From positions 296,650-360,649 of the forward strand of contig CAUYUJ010014756.1 in assembly GCA_963575745.1 (NCBI GenBank): a stretch of DNA of 64,000 bases. The letters are read 5' to 3'. Made by a program: the position numbers and the translations under genes. Positions 42,691 through 52,369 of this stretch are shown one piece after another. Within the stretch, counting starts at the first letter, position 1. Every line of letters begins with the position of its first letter. The notes below the pieces were generated by a model that had not been told where the DNA came from, searched no databases, and worked only from the letters and a program-made list of their open reading frames with translations. The stretch is from Prorocentrum cordatum. Its lineage: Eukaryota > Sar > Dinophyceae > Prorocentrales > Prorocentraceae.

Positions 42691-43720
42691 TACATCCGAG
42701 AACCAGCGAAAAACATTAGCCTGACGAATGACCCAACCATATGCAGCTGCGAGTACCGCAATGTGGGTACCGCTTTCGGTGGAGCTCCCTATGGGGCCAC
42801 GAACCGTGTGAGGGGTGCGCCGAAAGGAAGGTGGAACTGCATGCGAATCCTGCCAATGTGGCCTTCGGTGGAGCGCTCCCTATGGGGCCACGAACCGTGT
42901 GAAAGGGGCACCGAAATGAGGGCGGAACTGCATGCGAACTTTGCCGCTGAGGCCTTCGGTCGAGCTCCCTACGGGCCACGAACCGTGTGAGGGGTGCGCC
43001 GAAATGAGGGTGGAACTGCATGCGAACCCTGCCTCTAGGGCCTTCGGTGGAGCTCCCTATGCGGCCACGAACCGTGTGAGGGGTGCGCCGAAATGAGGGT
43101 GGAACCGCATGCGAGCACTGCCAATGAGGCCGTCGGTGGAGCTCCTTATGGGGCCACGAACCGTGTGAGGGGTGCGCCGAAATGAGGGTGGAACTGCATG
43201 CGAATCCTGCCAATGAGGCATGCGGTGGAGCGTTCTGTGGGGCCACGAAACGTTTGAGGGGTGCGACGAGATGAGGGTGGAATTGCATACGAACCTTGCC
43301 AATGTGGCCTTCGGTGGAGCTCACTATGGGGCCACGAACCGTTTGAGGGGTGCGCCGAAATGAGGGTGGAACCGCATGCGAGCACTGCCGCTGAGGCCGT
43401 CAGTGGAGCTCCCTATGGGCCACGAACCGTGTGAGGGGTGCGCCGAAAGGAAGGTGGAACTGCATGCGAACCCTGCCACGGGCCTTCGGTGGAGCTCCCT
43501 ATGGGGGCACGAGCCTTGTGAGGGGTGCGCCGAAATGAGGGTGGAAACGCATGCGAACCTTGCCACTGAGGCATTCGGTGGAGCCCCCTATAGGGCCACG
43601 AACCGTGTGAGGGGTGCGCCGAGATGATGGTAAAACTGCATGCGAACCTTGCCACTGGGGCCTTCGGTGGAGCTCTCTATGGGCCACGAACCGTATGAGG
43701 GCGTGCAGGAATGGGCGGGG
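42691..43720 (+). repeat. 89-bp satellite array, block 1 (about 10 copies)
   Basis: Unit: GTGAGGGGTGCGCCGAAATG, AGGGTGGAAC, TGCATGCGAACCCTGCCA, CTGAGGCCTTCGGTGGAGC, TCCCTATGGGGCCACGAACC. Period 87-90 bp. The left entry sequence, TGACCCAACCATATGCAGC, is shared with the other two blocks. Confidence 0.9.
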
Positions 43721-43724
43721 AACA

Positions 43725-43808
43725 ATGACGATGATGGTGATGACGATGGTGAATACGGTGACGGTGACGAGTTTGATGACGATGAGTATGATGATGTTGA
43801 TGATGATA

Positions 43809-43840
<32 letters not shown>

Positions 43841-44016
43841 AACGATGATGATGATGGTGTGATGATGATGATGATGTCTAGATGATGATGATATGATGAT
43901 GATGATGATGCTGATGCCGATGCCGATGCTGATGCTGCTGCTGATGCTGATGATGCTGCTGATGCTGATGCTGATGATGATGCTGATAATGATGAGAATG
44001 ATGAGAATGATGATGC

Positions 44017-44081
<65 letters not shown>

Positions 44082-44095
44082 GTGGTGATGATGGG
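43725..44095. repeat. GAT trinucleotide array
   Basis: About 370 bp of GAT with GCT and GGT interruptions, between satellite block 1 and the cap at 44155. Confidence 0.95.
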
Positions 44096-44515
44096 AGGAT
44101 TGAGGAGGGAGCGAGGAGGGGGGCGAGGAAGGAGAGGAGAGATGGACGTGGGGTGCTGTCTTTTCAAAACGAGATCCCAACACAGGATGGTTGGGATACA
44201 AACTACCTTTGTGCCGAAATGGGCGGCGAAGCGTGGATTGGGGTCCCTATGGTGCACGATTCGCGTGAGGGATATGCCGAAATGAGCGGGGAGATCGCAT
44301 GTGAACCCTCCCACTGGGACCGTAGGCAGAGTTCCCCTTCGGTGCACGACACTGTGAGGGGTGTGCAGACATGGACACGCCGAGAGCAGAGGAAAGAGGA
44401 AGTAAATGAGGAGGAGGTGGAAGGAGTAGGTGAGGAGACGCGCGGCGCTGCGGATTCAAACCGAAGACCAAACTCCAGACAGGAGGAGGGTTGGGGACGA
44501 GGAGCGAACTCTAGA
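44096..44515. repeat. Cap module copies (44155-44195, 44450-44500) with diverged satellite between
   Basis: Purine-rich lead, then TTTTCAAAACGAGATCCCAA, CACAGGATGGTTGGG. A second, weaker copy at 44450 reads GATTCAAACCGAAGACCAAA then CTCCAGACAGGAGGAGGGTTGGG. 44210-44370 between them has diverged satellite units (GTGCACGATTCGCGTGAGGG). Confidence 0.6.
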
Positions 44516-44850
44516 CGCTTCGCGTAACCCCACCAGCCCATCGAGAAACGATGCCCAGAGGAGTTGCCTCGATCAGGGAAGTGGGCAGCACGCAGAGGAA
44601 GGGTCCCCCAGTGGAGGCCTCTTGGAGCGTCTTGGGGGCCTCTTGGCGGTCCCGGAGGCCTCTTGGAGCGTCTTGGGTGCCTCGGCGAGCTTATTGGGGC
44701 TTCTTGGAGGTCTTCTGGGAGCCTCTTGGAGGCCTCTTGGGCGCCTCTTAGGGCCTCCTGGGGCCTCCTGGGCGCCTCTTGGGGCCTCTTGAAGCGCTCC
44801 TGGGAGCATTGGGAGCGCTCTTGGGGCCATCTTGGAGGACGTCGATCAAG
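44516..44850. repeat. Dispersed block (third copy) and CTTGGGGGCCTCTTGG minisatellite
   Basis: 44516-44570 (GACGCTTCGCGTAACCCCAC then CAGCCCAT) matches 2062 and 4608. 44615-44850 is the CTTGGAGC/CTTGGGGCC minisatellite of 5.1-5.8 kb, again followed by a GACGTCGATCAAG flank. Confidence 0.7.
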
Positions 44851-44963
44851 CAAGAGGGGAGCTTCAATTCGGTGCCCAAGCAAGGGGCCAAAATGGGGCC
44901 AAAACCTTAGTAAAACCAATGATTTGGGCTTCCTCACCGAGGCCGTTTTGGACGCCCTAACAC

Positions 44964-45074
44964 CACCACCGCCGTCCCTGTCAAAAACAATATAAAGTGA
45001 TTGCGGGTGGCCAGCACAATACCCAAGACGTTGTCGAAACGTGCACTTTGCATTGTTTTTGACACGGATGGTGG
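44964..45074. mobile_element. MITE-like element, family E, copy 3
   Basis: Left CCACCGCCGTCCCTGTCAAA then AACAAT, right ATTGTTTTTGACACGGATGG then TGG: about 30 bp of inverted repeat on a 111-bp element, so it can fold almost fully into a hairpin. Confidence 0.75.
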
Positions 45075-45105
45075 TCCTGCACAAAGCGGACTCACTAAGG
45101 GTGCC

Positions 45106-45213
45106 CCGCCATCCCTGTCAAAAAACAATACAACGTGCTCACAAGGCGCCAGCGCATTGTCCAGATCTTGCTGCAATGTGCACTTCGTATTGTTTTTTGG
45201 CAGGGATTGTGGA
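45106..45213. mobile_element. MITE-like element, family E, copy 4
   Basis: Left CCGCCATCCCTGTCAAAAAA, right TTGTTTTTTGGCAGGGATTG. It lies about 30 bp from copy 3, the same paired arrangement as at 6254-6510. Confidence 0.75.
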
Positions 45214-45234
45214 GGGTGTTGGCAGGGTGGGCCC

Positions 45235-45470
45235 CGCCCCGCAATGCGCATTTTGTATAGTTGTTTGACAGGGATGGTGGGAGGAGGCCCTTATGGTGTG
45301 CGCATGGTTCCGGGTTGGCTGTCGGCCGGGTGGGGGAGGGGGTGTTTTTTATTTATAGGGAACAGTGAAAAATCCCTCACCGAAGGGGAATAGGGGCAGA
45401 TTGGAAGACAAAGCACCCTAGACCACCTACTCCCTAAAAGGCTGGTGGGATTCCACATAAGAGGGTTGGG
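45235..45470. repeat. Dispersed repeat H, copy 2
   Basis: Collinear with 6555-6770. Contains GGGGGAGGGGGTGTTTTTTA, TTTATAGGGAACAGTGA, CACCGAAGGGGAA, CTAGACCACCTACTC and GGCTGGTGGGATTCC. Confidence 0.65.
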
Positions 45471-46329
45471 AATGACATGAGGAGGTCCAGGAGGACGGGA
45501 GGAGGGAGAGGAGGAGGAAGGAGGAGTGGACCCGTGCCGCTGCGGACTCATGACGAGAATCCAACTCCACACAGGAGGGTTATAAACAACAAACACGACG
45601 GACGTTCTGTGACCGTCTCGGCACCGAGAGGCCTCTTTGGGGGGGCAAGGGCTTGCAAAAGGACGACCCGCGAGGAAACATTGCCCCGGGAATGGGGTCA
45701 AGATCTCAGGGAGCCCACGCCGTGAAACGGGAGCACGACGACGGAGGCATGGGTCCCTTCGGCTCCCGAGCTTAGCTCAGATGCGCGCAGGGCGTTCCCG
45801 AAGGGCTTCGTCCTCGATGGCTCGAGAGGTTGACCTCTCGTTCACGACGGACGGCCCGCGGAAGTTCGCGAAAGTCAAACGGGGTCGGCCTTGCTGGCAG
45901 AGTCTCGGCCAAAGTCGGCACGAGTCAACTCAGGCCAGGTATTCTCTTTCCCGTGTGCAAAAGAACATGTGCGAGACAAAGTGCACCGGAGGGGGGGGTC
46001 AAGCACATTCGTGTTTCAGACACGAGAGCTCAACAATGGTAGGATTGTTCGTTCTCTTCGTTAGCCGCGTGTCATGTGACATGTATGTATATACCCCAAA
46101 CCCTCGATACCCGCCCTCTTCGTCTTCGATCACACCCCCTTCGGGAGTAAAGATTCTTTGCGTGCCACGTTGGAGCGGTCCGTACCGTGGGAGGAGGAAG
46201 GAAAAAGAAGAGGGAGAAAGCGAGGAAGGGAGGAGGCAACGAAAAGGGAGGAGGGCAAGAGGAAGGGAGGATTACTGAGATCGAAGAAGATTTAGCAGGA
46301 GGGGGGGGTAGAGAGGAATCATAATTTTG
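45471..46329. other. No gene recognised; cap-like module at 45530-45590
   Basis: 45530-45590 reads GCTGCGGACTCATGACGAGA then ATCCAACTCCACACAGGAGG then GTTATAAAC, a diverged cap. 46095-46165 (ACCCTCGATACCCGCCCTCT, then CACCCCCTTCGGGAGTA) is repeated at 48270-48355. 46190-46275 is purine-rich. Confidence 0.45.
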
Positions 46330-46515
46330 GCAAGCGGACCCTGACGGGCGGGTCGGGCGGGTCAGCCTTAACGATCGGGTCGGGCGAACGGACCTTGACG
46401 GGCGGGTCGGGTGGGTTGGGCATCAAAGCGGGCAGGCGGACTTCCAAGCACGTGAACGGGCAAGCCCTGACGGGCGGGTCGGGCGGGCGGACCCTGACGG
46501 GCGGGATTGGCAGGA
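46330..46515. repeat. GACGGGCGGGTCGGGCGG minisatellite
   Basis: Five or more imperfect units over 185 bp, G-rich runs of three or more with the potential for quadruplex structure. It sits between a purine tract and the inverted cap of satellite block 2; a related stretch lies at 47700-47750 at the other end of the block. Confidence 0.75.
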
Positions 46516-46519
46516 AATT

Positions 46520-47690
46520 TCCCAACCATCTTGTGGTGTTGGGCCCTCGTTTTGAAGAGACGGTCCCCGCGTTCTCCTTCCTTCCTCCTCCCCCCCTTCC
46601 TCTCTCTTCCCGTCACCCCCCTCACCTTGGCACACCCCTCACACATTTAGTGGCCCCACAGGAGCTCCGCCGAAGGTCCCAGTGGCATAGTTTGCATGCG
46701 CCCCCGCCACTCATTTCGGCACACCTCTCACACGCTTCGTGGCCCTATAAGAGCTCCGCCGAAGGTCCCAATGGCACAGTTCGCACGCGTACCCCCCATT
46801 CATTTCGGCGCACATCCTTCACACGCTCCGTGGCCCCATAGGAGCTCCGCCGAAGGTCCCCGTGGCATAGTTCGCATGCGTCCCCGCCACTCATTTCGGC
46901 ACACCCCTCAGGTCTCGTGGCCCACAAGAGCTCTGCCGAAGGTGCCAGTGGCACAGTTCGCATGCGTCCCCGCTGATCATTTCAGTACATCCCTCACACG
47001 TTTCGCGGCCCCATAGGAGCTCCGCCGAAGGCCCCAGTGGCACAGTTCGCATGCGTCCCCGCCATTCACACGTTTCGTGGTCCCGTAGGAGCTCCGCCGA
47101 AGGTCCCAGTGGCACAGTTCGCATGCGTCCCCGCCATTCATTTCGGCACATTCCTCAGACGTTCCGTGGCCCAGTAGGAGCTCCGCCGAAGGTCCCAGTG
47201 GCACAGCTCGCATGCGTCCGGCCATTCATGTCGGCACACCCCTCACACGGTTCGTGGCCCCATAAGAGCTCCGCCGAAGATCCCAGTGGCACAGTTCGCA
47301 CGCGTCCCCGCCATTCATGTCCGCACACCTCTCACAGGTTTCGTGGCCCCATAGAAGTTCCGCCCGTTGTGGCACAGTTAGCACACATCCCCGCCATCCG
47401 TTTCGGTACATCCCTCACACGCTTCGTGGTCCCGTAGGAGCTCCGCCGAAGGTCCCAGTGGCACAGTTCGCATGCGTCCCCGCCACTCATTTCGGCACAC
47501 CCCTCGCATGCTTCGTGGCCCCACAGGAGCTCCGCCGAAGGTCCCAGTGGCGCAGCCCGCAGGCGCCCCCGCCACTCATTTCGGCACACCCCTCACATCT
47601 TTCGTGGCCCTACAGGGAGCTCCACCGAGAACGGTATTCACAACTGCGCGACTCACAATTGCATATGGTTGGGTCCTTCGCCAGGCTAAT
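46520..47690 (-). repeat. 89-bp satellite array, block 2, inverted (about 11 copies) with cap
   Basis: Starts with the cap in reverse (CCCAACCATCTTGTGGTGTT, CTCGTTTTGAAGAGACGG) at 46525-46565, then units such as GGAGCTCCGCCGAAGGTCCC, AGTGGCACAGTTCGCATGCG, CCGCCACTCATTTCGGCACA. It finishes with TTGCATATGGTTGGGTCCTT at 47657, the reverse of the entry sequence of block 1. Confidence 0.9.
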
Positions 47691-47699
47691 TTGAAATTG

Positions 47700-48250
47700 G
47701 TGGGCGGGCTTCCGAGCGAACGACCGAGCGGGCCATAGCGGGCGGGTCGGAGGGTAAGTTGCAAGGAAGTCTTGGGCGAGAACGCGACGCTTGGGTGTCG
47801 AGGGCGCAGCGCCTGAGGAAATTCCAACGGAAGTCCGAGGCGAGAGAGCACGAGTCTTGAGTACATTGTGAGGAGATCTCGAGAGAGTCCACGCTGATTG
47901 CGAGGAAGTATCAGGCGGGAGCTGCTCCTGTCTACACCAGAGCCCAGGGGCGTGATTCTTGAGGATCGATGGCGCGGCGCCTGAATAAATCGCAAGGAAG
48001 TCCCAAGCGAGAGCGCGATTCCTTGGCAAATTCGAGTTATAGCGCGATTCTTCAATAAGTTGTAAATATTACGCGGGAGCCGCTGTAATTGTAACTTGGG
48101 GGCAAGGGGCAGTGTTCGGAGACCCGAGACTTGCTTTTTTAAAAACAGTGTGCGAGCCCCAAGAGGGCAACTCAAGTGAAAAACACGTGTTACCAGGGGG
48201 AATCAACCATATTCATTTTCCACAAGTGTGGATTCAACCCTATTAAGACT
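47700..48250. repeat. Degenerate repeat around GCGCGATTCTTG / GCAAGGAAGTC
   Basis: AAGGAAGTC, GGCGAGAACGCGA, TCGAGGGCGCAGCGCCTGA motifs recur at irregular 50-90 bp spacing (47758-48060). No gene. Confidence 0.5.
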
Positions 48251-48420
48251 AGATGGTTTTTCGCTGCTCGCGTTTCAACCCTCGATACGCGCCCCCTTTG
48301 TCTGCGAGCGTGCCCCCTTCGGGGGACGTATCTTCTTTGCCTGCCACATGTAGTTGGCGCGGCCTCTTAGGATACAAAACAGAAACCTGCAGGGAAGGCG
48401 AGCCTCAGGGCGCCCCCCCC

Positions 48421-48955
48421 CCCGAGCGCCCGGCCCCTTGCCGAGGAGAACCGGTCCTCGCAGATACGGCAGGCCGCTTCGGTCGTGGTCGCGGACCGCG
48501 CCCAGCTGGTGTGCGGCGCGCCCACCATGCAGGCGCTGCGGGCGCTGGAGCCCCCCTCGGTGCGGTCGGGGAGGGAGGGTCGGAGGAGGAGAAGGTACCG
48601 ATAGTTCTACCTCTCCCTTGTTTTCGCCCTGCCTCTTCGCCACGGCTGGATTCGCCTCGCGAAGTCCTGGTCAGAAGGCACCTTGGGCGAGGTTTGGGGC
48701 GTAGCGTTACGTCGAGCATGTCCGTCTACAGGAGGAACATTCAAGAACAGGCAAAAAAAAGTCTGGTGACGATTTTGCTACTAACTTCTGATTATTTGGG
48801 AAAGTTCTTGATTTTTGTGTTCCAAAATCCACCTGTAGGAGGACATGCCCGTCCTAAGCGTAGCGGTAACAGTACCTCTTGCATTTCCCACAGGAAGTCA
48901 GGGGCACCGACAGGGGGGAAAATTCACACAGACGCAAATATTCGTCGATCCCAAA
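48421..48955 (+). CDS. Possible exon - intron - exon (low confidence)
   Basis: The frame CTT GCC GAG GAG AAC codes a protein-like stretch (SSQIRQAASVVVADRAQ, LVCGAPTMQALRALEPP) with mostly G/C third positions, ending GGAGGAGAAG at 48594. GTACCG begins at 48595 and CATTTCCCACAG ends at 48893, giving clean AG|GT...AG intron borders. Joined across them the frame stays open for about 20 more codons, to where a family F element starts (48956). No domain recognised; this may be part of a gene or a decayed fragment. Confidence 0.3.
48595..48893 (+). mobile_element. Putative introner, family G, copy 1 (299 nt, with nested family C element)
   Basis: Begins GTACCGATAGTTCTACCTCT, ends GTAGCGGTAACAGTACCTCT, GCATTTCCCACAG. 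Copy 2 at 59578-59738 shares both ends (GTACCGATAAG..., GTAGCGGTGGCGGTATCTCT, TTTCTTCAG). Between them, TTTTCGCC, GATTCGCC and TGGTC...AGGTNTGGGG occur in both. Removing the nested element and one target copy leaves 140 nt, against 161 nt for copy 2. Confidence 0.6.
48707..48857. mobile_element. MITE-like element, family C, copy 4, with perfect 8-bp target duplication
   Basis: Left TTACGTCGAGCATGTCCGTC, reverse-complemented right TTAGGACGGGCATGTCCTCC. Flanked by GCGTAGCG at 48699-48706 and 48858-48865. The uninterrupted target is visible in family G copy 2 (GGAGTAGCGGTGGCGG), which confirms the insertion. Confidence 0.85.
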
Positions 48956-49138
48956 CCCAGACCTCGCGCTGTAAAAAAAATACGACGTGAGGTTTTCCAC
49001 CATTTTCGGCCTTCGGGTGCACTTCCCGGGCCTCGGGACCGTCAAAAAACGATTCAGCATGAAAAAACAGTCCCCGGGAAGGGGTCCGGATACCTGGGGG
49101 TCGACGTTGTGAAAAAATCACGACGTCGGAGGTCTGGG
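48956..49138. mobile_element. Inverted-repeat element, family F, copy at 48956
   Basis: Ends CCCAGACCTC and GAGGTCTGGG are perfect 10-bp inverted repeats. Inner segments ATACGACGTGAGG and CACGACGTCGGAGG extend the symmetry. Core: TTTTCGGCCTTCGGGTGCAC, GGGCCTCGGGACCGTC, ACGATTCAGCATGAA, GTCCCCGGGAAGGGGTCC. Confidence 0.7.
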
Positions 49139-49963
49139 AATGACACATGGGAAATTATGGGAACCATGGGGGGAAGACGACATTCAAACAAAAAAACAAA
49201 AAAATATCGGGATGCTGGACGTGTGCCTATTTGTTGGTGTGTCCTTGGGCCCCGTCATTCGCGAACATGAAAACATGCTCTCTTGCACCAAAAGTATGCC
49301 TGGGCACAGTGAACACAGTTGCCCCAGCAGTGGAGCTGGAACCAGAAGCGGAGAACAGGGCGACGGAGCCGGGAGAGCATCGGCGCCAGAGCAGGCCAAG
49401 AGCTGCCTCGTCGCTTCCAGGGCCCCACGGGAGGGGGGGGGAAGGGGCCTCGAGCCCCCAGTGGCCCATGCCTCGCCGACCGGGGCCAAGGCGCCCCCGC
49501 CTCTGACCCAGAACGCGCGGCTCTGCCGTCGCGGGCCTGTCGGCGGTCGATCGGCGGTGTGTTCCAGGGCGGCCTGACCGACCCATCGCAGAGCATCCCC
49601 TTTCCGTGGCGTCCCCCTCGCCTCGCCCCGAGGCGCAACCATGTGCGCGGCCGGAGGGGAGCTTGAAGGGCGAGGGTGACGCCACGGAAGGAGACGGTTC
49701 GCCAGGGGTCGGTCACGCCGTGCCCGCTGCATCGCCGATCCCAGGTCGACGTTTCACCCCCTTGAGCCAGCGCCCCTCCCTGTCGCTACCCCTGCGGAGG
49801 GAGGGGGATGGAGCCGCCAGGCTGAGCGATCAGACCCCGCGCGCCTCGCGCAGGCACGCGCGGGGAGGTCGCCGTCGGGGTCCACGCGCCGCCGGGGCCT
49901 CCTCGGCGGGGCCGCCCGAGCGCCCCCAGTTGCCGGAGGCGGCTTCGCGTCGCGGATCTATGG
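49139..49963. other. No gene recognised
   Basis: The 49310-49640 part is GC-rich and open on both strands (Pro/Arg/Ala-rich); no motif. Confidence 0.4.
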
Positions 49964-50121
49964 TTAAGTCTGGCGTGTCTTTTTACAGGAGGAATAGTCA
50001 AGAGCAGTCCAAAAATAGTATGGGGGCGATGGTTCTTGCTCTTTTGACTATTTTCGAATATGTTTGGACTATTTTTCGGTTTCTTCCAAAATCTGCCTGC
50101 GGGAGGACATGCTGGGGCCAA
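49964..50121. mobile_element. MITE-like element, family C, copy 5
   Basis: Left TTAAGTCTGGCGTGTCTTTT, reverse-complemented right TTGGCCCCAGCATGTCCTCC, AT-rich centre with ACTATTTTCGAATATGTTTG. No clear target duplication. Confidence 0.7.
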
Positions 50122-51584
50122 GCCGAACCGCCCGGGGGGGAAGCGTAAGTATCTGACCCAGGACTTCCCCGGGCCCCCCCCCCTCCCCGGCGGGAAGGGA
50201 CAAAAGGGAAGGGGCTTCCCTCGACGTCTTTACGGAATTTGGTGGAACCGCGGGATTCGCAGGTTTCCTGGGAGAAGCGTCGTTTCTGACCCTCAGGACA
50301 GCCTCAGAGGGAACAGAGAAGAACAGAAGAGCTTCTTCCACACGCCGACATAAGGTCGGCGGATTTTTCCGTACCCATTTCGGGTGTCCAAAGTCGAGGG
50401 CTCCGCACCCAGCCCCCCAAAACCACGAGCAAGACCAAAGCGCGCGATGACTGGTAGCTGTTCGATTCAGCCGTTTGAGGGAAGATTGAGGCAGGTGCGT
50501 GCTTTTTTTCGCGGAGGCGTTACGGTGCCAAGCCTCGAGCCTCTATAGCCAAGATGCTCCCTCGCCCGCTCAGAATCTCTGGCCCACTTCTTCGCCGCAC
50601 CCCTTTGCTTGGATCGGGCCAGGCTCAATTGCTTCCGCTGGTGGGGCGGTGGAGTGTGTCTCACAGGAAGCTGGGTGCACGTGACGCGGCCAGCCTGAGC
50701 GAGAGCCGGGCGCGCACGTGGCCAGATGTCTCTCCAGCGTGCGGCCCCTCTGGCCAGGTGCGCGCGGGCTTCCGCACTGGTTTGCTGCGCGCGGCCTCCG
50801 CGCGCTCCTCCTGCGAGTGTGCAGCCAGCCAGGTGTACGGCTGGCCTCCTGGTAGAGACCTGCACGGGCGCAGGTGTCGAGCCGCCTGCTCGAAGCGTGG
50901 CAGCGCTGGCACGGACCCCCTGGAGGGTCGGACTGAGAGGGGAGCCAGCGTTGGCGAGGGTCTCCGACGGTTCGTCGGATCACAGAGGGAGCGCCCACCA
51001 GAATCCAGACACGTGGCACACCACGCGGCTGTGGAGCAGGTGAGCCGCTCGGGCGGCAAAGTCAAGGTGCCCTCCAGAAGGGGCTGAGAGAGGGAGAGAG
51101 AGAGAGAGAGAGAGAGGGAGTGAGAGCCTCACGCGAGGGCACGTGGCCATAGACCAATTCTGGGCTGCCCCTGGGAGAAGTAGCAGCAGCAGGAGAAGGG
51201 CTCCGCGGTCGCTGTCTGTCCACTCTCCACAGCCTAGCAGCATACCCAGATGTGGAATTGCTGAGCCTGTTTCTTGCTACACCGCCAACCTGCGGCCGGC
51301 GGGTTGGGCCGATCTCCCGATGCGCTCTCCGATTCCAGAGGCTTTTTGCCAGACGGTCGGTCCGCAGGGTGATCTGATGACTCGCTGGATCACGCGCCGT
51401 TGCGGCCCTCGGCCTTACCGAGTGGGTGGTCGGGATGTGCAGCCGCCCAGCAGCAGGAGCCCATCCGAGCCATGTACCCGGCCCAGTACGAGGAGGCCTT
51501 GACGGACAGGCTCCTGCTCAGGAGCCGCCACGGGGCCTGGAGAAGCGTGCGGGCCATCGTCGTTGCTCCACGGCGTCATCGTCG
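50122..51584. other. No gene recognised; GA run at 51085-51120
   Basis: Several open frames between 50480 and 51080 have ordinary composition on both strands but no motif I can name. Confidence 0.35.
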
Positions 51585-51690
51585 TGCCTCCTCCTCGTCG
51601 CCCCTCCTCCTCCTCCTCCTCCTCCTCCTCCTCCTCCTCCTCCTCCTCCTCCTCCACCTCCTCCTCCTCCTCCTCCTCCTCCTCCTGCTA
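51585..51690. repeat. TCC array
   Basis: About 100 bp of TCC with one CACC interruption. Confidence 0.95.
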
Positions 51691-52369
51691 TTCCTACTCC
51701 TACGGTCAGGAACTTTGGCTTAGAGTGTCGCTCTTCCGGTTCTGACCCCCCACGCTTCGGCGCGACACGCTATCCGCGTCCCCACTCTCAAGAGTCAGCG
51801 TCCTGAGCTTTTTCCCAGACACCCACAACGCGTTGCGGAGCGACTCGCAAGGCATAGCACGGCACGTTAAGCGCGGGTTCCCGACTGTACTCCCACTTAC
51901 CGCCGCATCGATGGCCAGAAGAGTCCCCCCCCGACAGTCTTACATGACCGCGAGCACGTAGGGAGCCCGAGCACCCAAGACAGCCACCAGCGAGTCGAGA
52001 ACCCCCCTCCCGCTCCCCAGACCCCCGACATAGTGACTTTTTCACAACGTCGACTCCCAGATGTCTGGACCCCTTCACGGGCTCCGGTTTTTCATCCTGA
52101 GTCGTCTTTTGACGGTCCCGAGGCCCAGGAAGGGCCCCCAGATGCCGAAAATAGCATAAAATTACCTTGTGACGTACCCAACCCTTTCTATACATGTGGC
52201 GATTATATTCAGGACCACTCAAAGCTGACTGGCATTCTGAAGGACCCGCAGTGCGCAAGAAGAGCACCCAATAGTGCTTTCAGAAGAGCGCAGCAAGAAG
52301 AGGAACGGCAATTATACAAAATGGAAACACAGGGGCGTTGAAAGAATCGCGTATGACGTACCTCCGAAT
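51691..52369. other. No gene recognised outside the family F copy
   Basis: 51691-52015 and 52166-52369 hold no recognisable motif. Confidence 0.35.
52016..52165. mobile_element. Family F element, inverted copy
   Basis: Starts CCCAGACCCCCGACATAGTG, continues with the reverse of the core (GGACCCCTTCACGGGCTCCG, GACGGTCCCGAGGCCCAGGA, GGGCCCCCAGATGCCGAAAA). The far end has decayed. Confidence 0.65.
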
